A stretch of DNA of 64,000 nucleotides from CAVYTF01 sp963708205. GTDB lineage: Bacteria > Bacteroidota > Bacteroidia > Chitinophagales > Chitinophagaceae. The stretch spans positions 1,798,001 to 1,862,000 of the forward strand of contig OY970196.1 of the NCBI GenBank assembly GCA_963708205.1. The letters run 5' to 3'. Made by a program: the position numbers and the translations under genes. Each line of letters opens with the position of its first letter. Position 1 is the first letter of the stretch. The notes beneath the pieces were generated by a model. That model did not search any database. It was not told where the DNA came from and saw only the letters and a list, made by a program, of their open reading frames with translations. This document shows, piece after piece, positions 18,649 to 28,018 of this stretch.

Positions 18649-19359
18649 ATGACTGAGAATAAAAAACTTGAAACAGTTTTAAAAGCATACCGGCAAATTT
18701 TTCATCCCGTTGTTCTTTTTGATAAGAGTAAGGATAAATTATTGCACATAGATTTTACTGAAAAAAATAATTCACTCACTGAAAACATTTTTAATAACAC
18801 CGAATTATTTTCAGTTTACATAGATAGTTTGCTGCATCATGCGAAGGCTTTGTATGGTATTGGGGGCTATGCAGAGCTTAGAAATATTTACGACAGAAGC
18901 AAACTTTTTAATGCAGAACAATTTGAACCCAGAAGATTGCATTTAGGAATTGATATCTGGGGAAAGCCTGCTACGCCTGTGTTTGCGCCGCTTGGGGGCA
19001 CGGTGCACAGTTTTAAATTCAACGATGCCTTCGGTGATTATGGCGCCACAATTATTTTGCAGCATCAGTTAGATACCATTTTATTTCACACTTTATACGG
19101 GCATTTATCGCTGCGCGATTTGGGTGGTTTGCGTATCGGCCAATTTATTAGTGTAGGTGAAAAGTTTGCGCATTTTGGTGAGCCAAAAGAAAATGGACAT
19201 TGGCCGCCGCATCTGCATTTTCAGATCATTGAAAATATGGAAAATGCAAAAGGCGATTATCAGGGCGTTTGCAAATTATCTGAAAGCGGAAAGTATTTAA
19301 GCAATTGTCCTGATCCGGATATTATTTTAAAAATGATGGAGTATGCTGAAAAAAAGTAA
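18649..19359 (+). CDS. M23-family metallopeptidase (LytM-like)
   Basis: 236 residues. Peptidase M23 core with zinc ligands in HLGIDIW (His98 and Asp102) and HLHF (about residue 188), plus the family glycine-rich stretch APLGGTVHSF and TLYGHLS. Such enzymes cut peptidoglycan cross-bridges. No signal peptide is visible, which is odd for a wall hydrolase: export by another route, or a cytoplasmic role, are both possible. Confidence 0.85.
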   Translation: MTENKKLETVLKAYRQIFHPVVLFDKSKDKLLHIDFTEKNNSLTENIFNNTELFSVYIDSLLHHAKALYGIGGYAELRNIYDRSKLFNAEQFEPRRLHLGIDIWGKPATPVFAPLGGTVHSFKFNDAFGDYGATIILQHQLDTILFHTLYGHLSLRDLGGLRIGQFISVGEKFAHFGEPKENGHWPPHLHFQIIENMENAKGDYQGVCKLSESGKYLSNCPDPDIILKMMEYAEKK

Positions 19360-19406
19360 AAGTTTTTTATTTTAGCTCCTTAATTTTACAGCCATAATTA
19401 ATAGGT

Positions 19407-19571
19407 ATGAGTAAATATGAATTTGATAGCGATGATACAAAAAGATACACGCTCATTATTTTTTTAGCTTTCGCATTATTAGTTGTTGTACTTCTTACTT
19501 TCAGCCAATGGCATGGAAATATAATTCCGCCGACTGAAAAAGATGCTACAAGCATGCCTGGAGAAAGATAG
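19407..19571 (+). CDS. small single-pass membrane protein (54 aa)
   Basis: Reads MSKYEFDSDDTKRYTLI, then a hydrophobic helix (about 16-33) and a short polar tail ending ATSMPGER. A charged N-terminus followed by one clean membrane helix is better than chance for an AT-rich gap, and it lies 47 bp after the M23 gene on the same strand. Function unknown. Confidence 0.55.
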   Translation: MSKYEFDSDDTKRYTLIIFLAFALLVVVLLTFSQWHGNIIPPTEKDATSMPGER

Positions 19572-19702
19572 TATTTATTAAACATTAACTTCTGCAGCAA
19601 TATTTTCATTTTCATTCTCATTCTGTTTATTTGCAAATTTTATTTTCACCGTTTCCTAAAAAATTTTTTTAAAAAAGAAATTGTATTGTTTAAAATTTTA
19701 GT

Positions 19703-21040
19703 ATGAGGTCATTTAGTCAAATTCGCGCATTAACTTTTGTTGCAGCAATATTTTTATTCTCCTGTAAAAAAGAATATTTTGCTCCTGCCGCAAACAATTC
19801 CGGCGGGCAGATAGCTTCTCAAATTTTGCAAGCTGCTTCTCCCCTTTATGAAGGCTTTGAAAATGGCTCTAAAATTTCTTATGATTCAGCAAATGTGCAG
19901 CTCGCTTCAGGTTCCTGGCTTTTTAATGATGCCCTTATCGGCACATCCGCAAGCGACAGAAAAGATGGCAGTAAAAGTGTGCGCATAGAAAAAACAGGAA
20001 GTATTAGAATGAATTTTGATTACACTTCGGGCGTGTATTTTATATCATTCAAATATGCCAAATACGGAAGCGATGCCAAAAGCACTTTTGAAGTGCAAAT
20101 ATCAACCAATGGCGGGGCATCTTATAAAAAATTGGGTAAAACAATTAAGGTTAATTCTAACTCGCTTCTGTCAGATACCATAATCATTAATCAGCAGGAA
20201 AATATTCGCCTCGCTATAGTAAAGTTAACCGGCACATCCACCCGCATCAATATAGATGATATTACCATTGGGGCTTTCAGCACATCCACATCAGATAACG
20301 ATAATATGCTTTTGGGTAATCCCACAAACGCTACTGCAGACACATCAAACTATGATAATTATTTAATGATAAAAACTTATTACGATCTCTCATATTCCAG
20401 AACGCGCGGCACGCCAAACTGGGTCTGCTGGCATTTGCAGGCCACTGATCTGGGAAGTGTTGATAGGTCAAATAATTTTCGGATAGACAGCACCCTGCCT
20501 GCGAATTGGTTTCGCGTAGATTCCGCAGCCTATGTAGGAAGCGGGTTCGACAGGGGACACAATTGCCCTTCGGGAGATAGAACCGCAAACGTCACCATGA
20601 ACTCAGCAACTTTTCTTATGACCAACATGATTCCGCAGGCGCCGCATAATAATGAATATACATGGGCAAACCTTGAAGATTCTGAACGGGCTATTGTTGA
20701 TGCCGATAATGAGGTATATATAATTATGGGTTCTTATGGCATGGGCGGTTCCGGCACTTATGGCAATGCATCTACTGTAGATAAAGGTCATGTCACTGTC
20801 CCTTCAAACATCTGGAAGGTAATATTGGTATTGCCTTTGGGTAATAATGATCTCAGCCGGATAGATACAACAGTTCGCGTGATAGCGGTAAACACGCCCA
20901 ATATAAATACCACAAATGATGATTGGAAAGTCTATCGCACCTCTGTCAATGCCATTGAAGCTGCTTGCGGAGATTCTTTGTTTACTAATTTGCCACAGTC
21001 CGTTCAAGCAGTTTTAAAGAAAAAAGTAGATAATTTGTGA
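19703..21040 (+). CDS. secreted DNA/RNA non-specific endonuclease lipoprotein
   Basis: 445 residues. Lipoprotein signal with lipobox FLFSC (Cys about 21). A beta-sandwich module (about 45-195, starting YEGFENG) precedes the beta-beta-alpha-metal nuclease domain (about 215-440). The catalytic DRGH (283-286, His286 the general base) and the metal-site region TNMIPQAPHNN are intact. It would degrade extracellular DNA and RNA at the outer surface. Next to a secreted EEP-family enzyme and a TonB receptor, which suggests nucleic acid or phosphate scavenging. Confidence 0.9.
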   Translation: MRSFSQIRALTFVAAIFLFSCKKEYFAPAANNSGGQIASQILQAASPLYEGFENGSKISYDSANVQLASGSWLFNDALIGTSASDRKDGSKSVRIEKTGSIRMNFDYTSGVYFISFKYAKYGSDAKSTFEVQISTNGGASYKKLGKTIKVNSNSLLSDTIIINQQENIRLAIVKLTGTSTRINIDDITIGAFSTSTSDNDNMLLGNPTNATADTSNYDNYLMIKTYYDLSYSRTRGTPNWVCWHLQATDLGSVDRSNNFRIDSTLPANWFRVDSAAYVGSGFDRGHNCPSGDRTANVTMNSATFLMTNMIPQAPHNNEYTWANLEDSERAIVDADNEVYIIMGSYGMGGSGTYGNASTVDKGHVTVPSNIWKVILVLPLGNNDLSRIDTTVRVIAVNTPNINTTNDDWKVYRTSVNAIEAACGDSLFTNLPQSVQAVLKKKVDNL

Positions 21041-21065
21041 TGATTCGAAACTACAGAAGCGTACT

Positions 21066-21371
21066 CGGAGTTCACAGCACGTCAATCGGAAGTCACAGCA
21101 CGTCAATCGGAAGTCACAGCACGTCAATCGGAAGTCACAGCACGTCAATCGGAAGTCACAGCACGTCAATCGGAGTTCACAGCAAGCTAATCGGAGTTCA
21201 CAGCAAGCTAATCGGAGTTCACAGCAAGCTAATCGGAAGTCACAGCAAGCTAATCGGAAGTCACAGCACGCTAATCGGAAGTCACAGCACGCTAATCGGA
21301 GTTCACAGCACGCTAATCGGAGTTCACAGCAAGCTAATCGGAGTTCACAGCAAGCTAATCGGAGTTCACAG
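21066..21371. repeat. tandem array B: 14.6 copies of a 21-bp unit
   Basis: Perfectly regular 21-bp units (CGGAGTTCACAGCACGTCAA and one more base), 14 full copies plus a 12-bp partial. Two sites vary independently: GAGTTC versus GAAGTC, and CACGTC/CAAGCT/CACGCT. Variants come in runs, a mosaic pattern. The array fills almost all of the 347 bp between two convergent genes. A frame of 122 codons starts at the nuclease stop (TGATG) and would encode heptapeptides G-(V/S)-H-S-(T/K)-(S/L)-I; there is no signal or domain, and I do not call it a gene. Confidence 0.95.
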
Positions 21372-21387
21372 GAATTTTATATCCAAT

Positions 21388-22425
21388 TTAAACTCTTTTA
21401 AGTAAAACTATATAGGTAGGAAAATGATCACTATACCCACCACGGTAAGTATTGCCATCCCAGGTGCGCATCGGGTATCCTTTATACCTGCCATCATTTT
21501 CTATCATAAAGGGTTTATTAAAAATATGCTGCTGATAGAAGAATAAATGGCTTTGGTTTTTATCAAGAAAAGGATAATTAACCATTATCTGATCAAATAA
21601 TCCCCAGGAATCCTGGTAGGCAAGCGTACCAATACCTTTTTTATACATATCAATCCATGGATTGTACAGTTCGCCAGGCTTTACATCAGCTATCTCAGCC
21701 TTTGCACCTAAAATTCCGATAACGCTTTCGCTCACTGGATCATCATTCAGATCACCCATTACAATGATCTTCGCATTGATATTTTCATTTTCAATTGAAT
21801 CCACATATTTCTTATCAACCATTGCTGCAGCATTTCTTGCAGGCGCGCTTCTCGCTTCACCACCAAGACGGCTTGGCCAGTGATTAACAAAAATATTTAC
21901 GCTGTCTCCGGCAAGCCTTCCTTTCACCCATAAAACATCACGCGTATAAAAAGCACTCTTTGCGCTGCCAGGCAATTTCACAAATAGCTTCTTGCTGCCA
22001 TCAACAGAAAAATATTTTGGATTATACAAAAGGGCTACATCTATGCCTCGCGGATCTCTTGAATCGTAATGTACAAAATGATAGTTACGGCTTTTTAATA
22101 AAGGAGAATGCACCAGATCATTCAGCACCGTATCGTTTTCAATTTCAGCAACACCGATCAAAGCCGGACCGTCGGGATTTACATCTGTGCCTATTTGCGA
22201 AATGACGGTGGCAAGATGTTCAACCTTATTCCAATAAATCTTTCCCGTATAGTTCTTATCTCCCGTCGGCGTAAACTCAATATCATTAACCATTGGGTTA
22301 TGCACCGTATCATAAAAATTTTCAAGATTATAAAAGGCCACAACTACGACTTTATATTCATTTTTTTGCGCGTGCAGCAAAAAAGAAAGCAGAAGAGTAA
22401 CAAGAGAGATCGAAATTTTTTTCAT
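21388..22425 (-). CDS. secreted endonuclease/exonuclease/phosphatase-family protein
   Basis: 345 residues from ATG 22425, where a signal peptide (KKISISLVTLLLSFLLHAQ) begins; a start seven codons upstream gives no better signal. EEP fold motifs: FYNLENFYD, GVAEIEND (metal-binding Glu), NHWPSR, VMGDLNDDP and a final YSDHFP with the catalytic His. Secreted homologues act as nucleases or phosphodiesterases. Divergent from the TonB receptor, with a shared 115-bp promoter region carrying a box on each strand. Confidence 0.88.
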   Translation of the reverse strand: MKKISISLVTLLLSFLLHAQKNEYKVVVVAFYNLENFYDTVHNPMVNDIEFTPTGDKNYTGKIYWNKVEHLATVISQIGTDVNPDGPALIGVAEIENDTVLNDLVHSPLLKSRNYHFVHYDSRDPRGIDVALLYNPKYFSVDGSKKLFVKLPGSAKSAFYTRDVLWVKGRLAGDSVNIFVNHWPSRLGGEARSAPARNAAAMVDKKYVDSIENENINAKIIVMGDLNDDPVSESVIGILGAKAEIADVKPGELYNPWIDMYKKGIGTLAYQDSWGLFDQIMVNYPFLDKNQSHLFFYQQHIFNKPFMIENDGRYKGYPMRTWDGNTYRGGYSDHFPTYIVLLKRV

Positions 22426-22443
22426 TCTAAATATAAAATTGCG

Positions 22444-22451
22444 CAAACATA
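22444..22451 (-). promoter_or_regulatory. -7 promoter box of the EEP gene
   Basis: TATGTTTG on the minus strand (TAnnTTTG), 18 bp upstream of the ATG at 22425. Confidence 0.45.
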
Positions 22452-22526
22452 GAGGGTTAGCTTTTGATGCAGTATTAACAAATTGTTACGAATCTTTTTG
22501 AATGCAAAGCATTTTGTATAGAACCC

Positions 22527-22534
22527 TACTTTTG
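22527..22534 (+). promoter_or_regulatory. -7 promoter box of the TonB-dependent receptor
   Basis: TACTTTTG, only 6 bp before the ATG at 22541, which would leave almost no 5' leader. Confidence 0.45.
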
Positions 22535-22540
22535 CCGCCG

Positions 22541-25129
22541 ATGAAAAAACGTATCCTTTCCAAAACAACACTGTTTATTGTAGGTTTATTTCTCTCGACT
22601 TTTATTTCTGCTCAAACTGGGAATAAAAATGTCATTGACAGTACAGTAAAAAAAGATTCTGTTATTATACAGGATCTAAAAGACAACCAGCTTGATAACA
22701 TCCCAACCATTACGCTTGATGAAAATGCGCTTACTGATAATACATCAGAAAATATTTCATCGCCTTTAACTGCAGGCAGAGATCCGTTTTATTCTATCGC
22801 TGATTATAATTTCAGCACCTTACGTTTTAAACCGCGTGGCTATGATGCGGATGTTTCGTCAGTTTATATTAATGGACTTCCAATGGATAACCTCGATAAT
22901 GGCTACGCGCCATACAGTTTATGGTCAGGATTGAATGATGTATTTCACAATCGCGATATATCCATCGGTTTGCGTGACAATACTTTTAGTTTTGGAAATG
23001 TTGGCAATGCCATAAATATCGATACGCGCGCGAGCAAACAAAGGCCTCAGACAACTTTCAGTTATTCTTTGAGTGATGGGAACTATACCAACAAGATTGA
23101 TTTTACACACAGCACCGGCATAAGTAAACATGGCTGGGCATTTACTTTTTCAGGCAGCAGAAGATGGGCTGATGAAGGCTATGTTCCGGGCACTTATTAT
23201 AACGGATGGAGTTATTTCGCAGGCATTGATAAACGCATCGGACAAAAAAATTTATTGTCCTTAGTTGCTTTTGGAGCACCCACTGAAGATGGATATGCAA
23301 GCCCTGCAACTGCCGAAATGTTCAGCCTTGCAAATAGTCATTATTACAATCCATCATGGGGTTATCAGGATGGAAAAAAAAGAGATGCAAATGTTGCAAA
23401 AACAAACCAACCTGTTTTTATTTTTACGCATGAGTATCGTATAAATACCACAACAACATTAACCACAGCCGCTGGATATTCTTTTGGTAAAAGAAGCACT
23501 TCGGGTTTAGATTGGTTCAATGCACCTGATCCGCGACCGGATTATTATGGTTACCTGCCAAGCGCTTATGCAGATGATCCTGTACAGCAGCAGCAATTGC
23601 AGCAGCTTTACTCAACGGATGAAAGTGCAAGACAAATAAATTGGCAAAATTTATATAATGTAAATAGAAATAATCTTGAAACCATAAATGATGTGGATGG
23701 TATCGCAGGAAATTCCGCTACCGGATTGCGCTCACTATATATTCTTTCAGAAAGGGTTACTGACACAAAAAAATTCAACATTAATTCAACATTCAATTCC
23801 ACATTTGGCAATGTTCGTTTTACAGGAGGCGTTTCTTATCAATTCCAAAAAAATAATTATTACGAAGAAGTGAATGATTTGCTTGGAGGACAATTTTATG
23901 TTGACCTCAATCAATTTGCGGAAAGAGATTTTCCAAATAGTCCAGATGCCTATCAAAATAATTTGAACGACCCAAATCGCATTCTTCATGTTGGAGATAA
24001 ATATGGATATGATTATGATATTGATATCAACAAAGCGCAAGCTTGGGCGCAGGGTTCATTTAAATTCAAAAAATTTGATTTCTTTTTTGCCGAGCAGATT
24101 TCTGAAACACAATTTTATCGGTACGGAAATGTAGTGAATGGTCTTTTTCCAGATAGTTCTTTCGGCAAATCCCCAACGCAAAATTTTACAAACTTCGCAG
24201 TTAAGACAGGCTTTACTTATAAAATTAATGGCAGAAATTATTTGTATGTGAATGCCGCTTATTTAACGCAGGCGCCATATTACAATGACGCGTATGAATC
24301 TCCCACAACAAGAGAAACTGTGCAGGATGGATTAACAAGTGAGGTTATTCAAAGCGTTGAAGGCGGCTATGTTTTAAATAGTCCGAACCTTAGATTGAGG
24401 CTCAGCGGTTATTACACACAATTTCAGCATGGCTTTGATGTGCTTTCGTTTTATGATGATCAATATGATAATTATGTAAATTATGCATTGAGTAATATTG
24501 ATAAACTTCACTTCGGCGGAGAGCTTGGCTTTGAAGCAAAACTTACGCAAACACTTTCTGTATTGGGTGCAGCATCTGTAGGAAGATATTATTATACGAG
24601 CAGGCAAAATGCAGTGGTTACTTTAGACAACGATGCTTCTGTGCTGGATAAAGAAACTGTTTATTTAAATAATTACCGCGTTCCGTCAACGCCGCAGGAA
24701 GCTTACAGTTTAGGCATTACTTATCGATCTCCAAAATATTGGTTCATCAGTCTTACAGGAAATTATTTTGATGAAACATGGCTTGCGATGAATCCGATAC
24801 GCCGCACCATAGAAGCTGTGCAGGGCTTGGATCCTAAGAGCACACAATACCAACAAATAATAGGAGAAACAGAACTTCCGGCAGAATTTACACTTGATTC
24901 TTATGCAGGTTATTCCTGGAAAGTTCCGAGGTCTTTTGGGTTTAAGAAAGCCACTTTTGTTACGTTCGAAGCTGGTGTTTCTAATTTGCTGAACAATCAA
25001 AATATTATCAATGGAGGATATGAACAATTACGTTTTGATTTTACAAACAAAACGCCCTCTACCTTTCCGCCGAAATATTATTATGCATACGGCATCAATT
25101 ATTATGTCAGTGCGATTTTTAAATTTTAA
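22541..25129 (+). CDS. TonB-dependent outer-membrane receptor
   Basis: 862 residues. Signal peptide ends near ISAQTG. The plug region includes RGYDADVSSVYINGLPMDN (about 105-123), and the barrel ends YYVSAIFKF with the C-terminal aromatic typical of outer-membrane barrels. No carboxypeptidase-like N-terminal domain, so it is not a SusC-type receptor. The neighbouring DUF5689 lipoprotein and secreted nucleases point to nucleotides or phosphorylated breakdown products as the cargo; that is inference. I start at ATG 22541 since the signal begins there; an upstream ATG at 22502 is less likely. Confidence 0.92.
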   Translation: MKKRILSKTTLFIVGLFLSTFISAQTGNKNVIDSTVKKDSVIIQDLKDNQLDNIPTITLDENALTDNTSENISSPLTAGRDPFYSIADYNFSTLRFKPRGYDADVSSVYINGLPMDNLDNGYAPYSLWSGLNDVFHNRDISIGLRDNTFSFGNVGNAINIDTRASKQRPQTTFSYSLSDGNYTNKIDFTHSTGISKHGWAFTFSGSRRWADEGYVPGTYYNGWSYFAGIDKRIGQKNLLSLVAFGAPTEDGYASPATAEMFSLANSHYYNPSWGYQDGKKRDANVAKTNQPVFIFTHEYRINTTTTLTTAAGYSFGKRSTSGLDWFNAPDPRPDYYGYLPSAYADDPVQQQQLQQLYSTDESARQINWQNLYNVNRNNLETINDVDGIAGNSATGLRSLYILSERVTDTKKFNINSTFNSTFGNVRFTGGVSYQFQKNNYYEEVNDLLGGQFYVDLNQFAERDFPNSPDAYQNNLNDPNRILHVGDKYGYDYDIDINKAQAWAQGSFKFKKFDFFFAEQISETQFYRYGNVVNGLFPDSSFGKSPTQNFTNFAVKTGFTYKINGRNYLYVNAAYLTQAPYYNDAYESPTTRETVQDGLTSEVIQSVEGGYVLNSPNLRLRLSGYYTQFQHGFDVLSFYDDQYDNYVNYALSNIDKLHFGGELGFEAKLTQTLSVLGAASVGRYYYTSRQNAVVTLDNDASVLDKETVYLNNYRVPSTPQEAYSLGITYRSPKYWFISLTGNYFDETWLAMNPIRRTIEAVQGLDPKSTQYQQIIGETELPAEFTLDSYAGYSWKVPRSFGFKKATFVTFEAGVSNLLNNQNIINGGYEQLRFDFTNKTPSTFPPKYYYAYGINYYVSAIFKF

Positions 25130-25165
25130 ATTTTTTAAATTAAAATAACTCATACAAATCTTATC

Positions 25166-26599
25166 ATGAAAAATACATTCCTTTTTTGTTTTGGTTTCGC
25201 AGCATTTGTTTTGTCCTTATGCATTGTATCATTTTCCTGCAATAAAAAATTTGATGCTCCGCCTGTTAGCCAGCCTGTTGACGTAACACCTACGACTACT
25301 ATTCAGCAATTAAAAGCATTGCATAGTGCCGGTGGTATGGAACAAATTACTACGAATGATGTGATTGCAGGTGTTGTTGTTGCTGATGACCGAAGTGGAA
25401 ATTTTTATAAACAAATTGTAATTGAAGATGCTAGCGGCGGAATAGTTTTATTACTGAATGGTTACGATCTTTATACGACTTATCCTGTCGGTTGTAAGAT
25501 TTTTATAAAGGTTAATGGACTTTATTTGGGTGATTATCATGGACAAATAAATTTAGGCGGAGGCATTGATACTTCAAGCACAGGCACACCTGAAGTGGAT
25601 GGAATTGCTTCTGCATTATTTAGTAAATATATTGAAACAGGTACTTTAGGAAATGTAGTAACGCCGCATGTTGTTACAGTTTCTGAATTAACAACAAGTT
25701 TGTTGGATTCATTTCAAAGTACATTAATTCAATTAAATAATTTTCAATTCCAGGCTTCCGATACTGGTAAAACTTATGCAGTTGCTGGTGCAACACCAAA
25801 GTCAGTTGGCTATACATTGCAGGATTGTTCAGGCAACAGCATTGAGCTTTATAACAGCGGCTATGCAACGTTTGCAGGGTTAACTGTACCTTCCGCAAAT
25901 GGTGCTATCACTGCAATATATGCGCCTTATGGTTCTACAAAAGAGCTTTTAATTCGTGATACTTCAGACTTGCAATTTACAGGAACAAGATGTAATGGCG
26001 GTGGCGGCGGTGGCGCTGTTACAAGCATTGCAAATATACTTTCTATGTACAGCGGTTCCGGTATAAAACTCGGTTCATATAAAATAAGCGGCACTGTTAT
26101 TTCTGATGCGGCAAGCAAAAACATTTCATCAGGTTCTGTTGTAATAGAAGATGGAAGTAATAAAGGTGTAGAGATTTATTTTGGCGGAACAATCGGATAC
26201 AATATTGGCGACTCAATTGTGTTGGATGTTACCGGTGATTCATTGATAACCTACAAGGGTTCTTTTGAAGTAAAAGCTTATGGCGTTTCGCAACCAACAC
26301 CTGTTGCAACAGGAAGAACGGTAGTGCCGCAAATTGTAACAATCAGCCAGTTAAATGGTAATTTTACTAATTACGAATATGCATTGGTTCAAATTCAAAA
26401 TGCAACCTGCACCAGCGGAACATTTAGCGGCAGCAAGACTTTAACTGATGGAACGGGCAGCATAGAATTATATACTTCTTCTTCTGCAACCTTTGCGGGC
26501 ACAACAATTCCGTCGGGCGCACATTCATGGACCGGTTATGGAAATTATTACAACACAACAAAAGAATTCGAATTGAGGAATGCGGCTGATGTTCAGTAA
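25166..26599 (+). CDS. DUF5689 surface lipoprotein with OB-like repeats
   Basis: 477 residues. Lipobox VSFSC (Cys about 25). The N-terminal half (about 45-280) matches DUF5689: TTIQQLKALH, VVADDRSGNFYKQIVIEDASGGI. After a glycine linker a second, similar OB-like module follows (about 290-477; VVIEDGSNKGVEIYF, ALVQIQNATC). DUF5689 proteins are commonly encoded with TonB receptors and secreted nucleases in Bacteroidota. It may bind nucleic acid for the receptor 36 bp upstream, with which it is likely co-transcribed. Confidence 0.85.
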   Translation: MKNTFLFCFGFAAFVLSLCIVSFSCNKKFDAPPVSQPVDVTPTTTIQQLKALHSAGGMEQITTNDVIAGVVVADDRSGNFYKQIVIEDASGGIVLLLNGYDLYTTYPVGCKIFIKVNGLYLGDYHGQINLGGGIDTSSTGTPEVDGIASALFSKYIETGTLGNVVTPHVVTVSELTTSLLDSFQSTLIQLNNFQFQASDTGKTYAVAGATPKSVGYTLQDCSGNSIELYNSGYATFAGLTVPSANGAITAIYAPYGSTKELLIRDTSDLQFTGTRCNGGGGGGAVTSIANILSMYSGSGIKLGSYKISGTVISDAASKNISSGSVVIEDGSNKGVEIYFGGTIGYNIGDSIVLDVTGDSLITYKGSFEVKAYGVSQPTPVATGRTVVPQIVTISQLNGNFTNYEYALVQIQNATCTSGTFSGSKTLTDGTGSIELYTSSSATFAGTTIPSGAHSWTGYGNYYNTTKEFELRNAADVQ

Positions 26600-26651
26600 A
26601 ACTTCAACATAATTTTATAGTCTTCCTTTCCGGTTTGTTTTTTGTCTTCTT

Positions 26652-26659
26652 TACATTTG
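26652..26659 (+). promoter_or_regulatory. possible -7 box of the LolA-like gene
   Basis: TACATTTG matches the consensus but lies 90 bp before the ATG, so it would give a long leader. Confidence 0.3.
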
Positions 26660-26749
26660 TAAAATGTCAATCGAAATATTGGCATTTTTGACACAATAGA
26701 AAAACACATCAAATCATTTCAAAATTCTTTCAAACAAAAAAAATATTCA

Positions 26750-27460
26750 ATGAAAAAATTACAGTTCGCCTTAGTTGCAATTGCAACAATGTTTTTTGTA
26801 GTTAACAGCAAAGCCCAAACCGCTGATGATATTATTGCCAAACATATTGCTGCGATTGGCGGAAAAGATAAATTAAGCAGCATCAATTCCATGTATATGG
26901 AGATGAATAGCGAAGTGATGGGCAATACTAATGAAGCGCAGGTAACTGTTTTAAATGGTAAAGGATATAAAATGGAAACCTCTTACGGAGGTCAGGATAT
27001 TGTGCAGGTGATTACTGATAAAGGCGGATGGTCTATCAGCCCGATGAATGGCAGCACTGACGCACAGCCAATGCCAGACGAGCAATATAACATGAGTAAG
27101 GATCAAATAAATATTGGTTCTCCTTTTTTAAATTATCCTGCCAATGGCTACAAAGCGCAACTGATGGGCAGAGATAGCTCCGAAGGAGGCGCTTATAAAT
27201 TGCAGCTTACTTCACCCGGAGGCGCTGTGATAACTGATTATATTGATCCCAATACTTATTATATTGTAAAGGCAGTTGTTGTTGCAAACAATCAGCAAAC
27301 TACAATTGCGTTTTCTGATTTTAAGAAAACTGATTTTGGATATGTAATGCCATATACTATCTCGACAACTGTACCACAAGGATTCACTATTTCATCTACT
27401 ATTTCAAAAGTAACTTTCAATCAACCGGTTGATCCGAAGATTTATGATATGCCGAAATAG
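26750..27460 (+). CDS. LolA-like periplasmic/outer-membrane lipoprotein-sorting-fold protein
   Basis: 236 residues. Signal peptide ends NSKAQTAD. The open beta-sheet pattern (DDIIAKHIAAIGGKDKL, then alternating strands GYKMETSYGGQDIVQV, GYVMPYTISTTV, TISKVTFNQPVDPKIYDMP) is that of the LolA/LolB-like superfamily annotated as outer-membrane lipoprotein-sorting protein in Bacteroidota. Whether it carries lipoproteins is untested for this branch. It is the last + strand gene of the nuclease/receptor region. Confidence 0.72.
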   Translation: MKKLQFALVAIATMFFVVNSKAQTADDIIAKHIAAIGGKDKLSSINSMYMEMNSEVMGNTNEAQVTVLNGKGYKMETSYGGQDIVQVITDKGGWSISPMNGSTDAQPMPDEQYNMSKDQINIGSPFLNYPANGYKAQLMGRDSSEGGAYKLQLTSPGGAVITDYIDPNTYYIVKAVVVANNQQTTIAFSDFKKTDFGYVMPYTISTTVPQGFTISSTISKVTFNQPVDPKIYDMPK

Positions 27461-27536
27461 GTTGTTTGTTTAAATTTCTTTCGGGCTTTCATCATTAGTT
27501 CCTTGTTCATCTTCAGTTCAGGCTGTTCACTTGTAG

Positions 27537-27551
27537 TGCCGCTTTGCGGCA
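27537..27551. repeat. REP-like hairpin beside array C
   Basis: Perfect stem TGCCGC/GCGGCA with a 3-nt loop, flanked by TAG and (after one bulge) CTA. No T-run follows. It stands at the left edge of the 558-bp repeat-filled gap 27461-28018. Confidence 0.55.
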
Positions 27552-27625
27552 GCTACCGTTTCCATCCGGCAGCCATTAAACAGGTGAAATGCTATTTAGC
27601 AATTCCTTTCCCCTTTTTTCTTCCG

Positions 27626-27930
27626 GCGTCCCCCTCATATTGTTCAGCGTACCCAAGATATTCCCCCGCGTACTCTAAATATTGTTCGGCGTACCCTCCA
27701 TATTCTCCAGCGTACTCAAATATTGTCCAGCGTATACTCCATATTCTTCTGCGCACTCAAAACATTATCCGGCGTACGCTATACATTGTCCCTCATACTC
27801 AAAATATTGTTCAGCGTACGCTCCATATTCTTTTGCGCACCCTAAATATTCTCCAGCGTACTCCTGTTTTGCTCCGGCGTACTTTAAATATTGTTCAGTT
27901 TCCCCTGTTTATTATTCTGCGTACTTCTAA
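27626..27930. repeat. tandem array C: about 15 degenerate 21-bp units
   Basis: The GCGTAC anchor recurs at 27626, 27647, 27668, 27689, 27710, 27730, 27751, 27772, 27793, 27814, 27835, 27856, 27877, 27898 and 27919. All steps are 21 bp except one of 20. The unit is roughly GCGTACTCTAAATATTGTTC plus A. Some copies hold the palindrome AGCGTACGCT. Because the single-base loss changes the frame midway with no stop in either frame, the apparent 155-codon frame across it is not convincing as protein. Confidence 0.9.
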
Positions 27931-28018
27931 TGCCAGGAAAATATACTATATCTTTTTTACGGTTGACTAAGTGGGAGAGAGTTAATTCTAAATTTAAAGC
28001 TTAAATATGCTCGGAAGC

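Noticed and set aside
20543..20560. tRNA-like GGTTCGA text (also at 63565)
   Set aside because: Lies inside coding sequence and no cloverleaf can be formed around it; no tRNA found in the window.
21066..21371. CRISPR array
   Set aside because: Units are contiguous with no unique spacers, and no cas genes are present.
21037..21405. 122-codon frame across array B starting at the nuclease stop
   Set aside because: Any stop-free 21-bp repeat stays open; no signal, no domain, and it overlaps the end of the convergent EEP gene.
27503..27970. 155-codon frame across array C
   Set aside because: The repeat changes frame at a 1-bp loss, and the N-terminal part covers a hairpin element.
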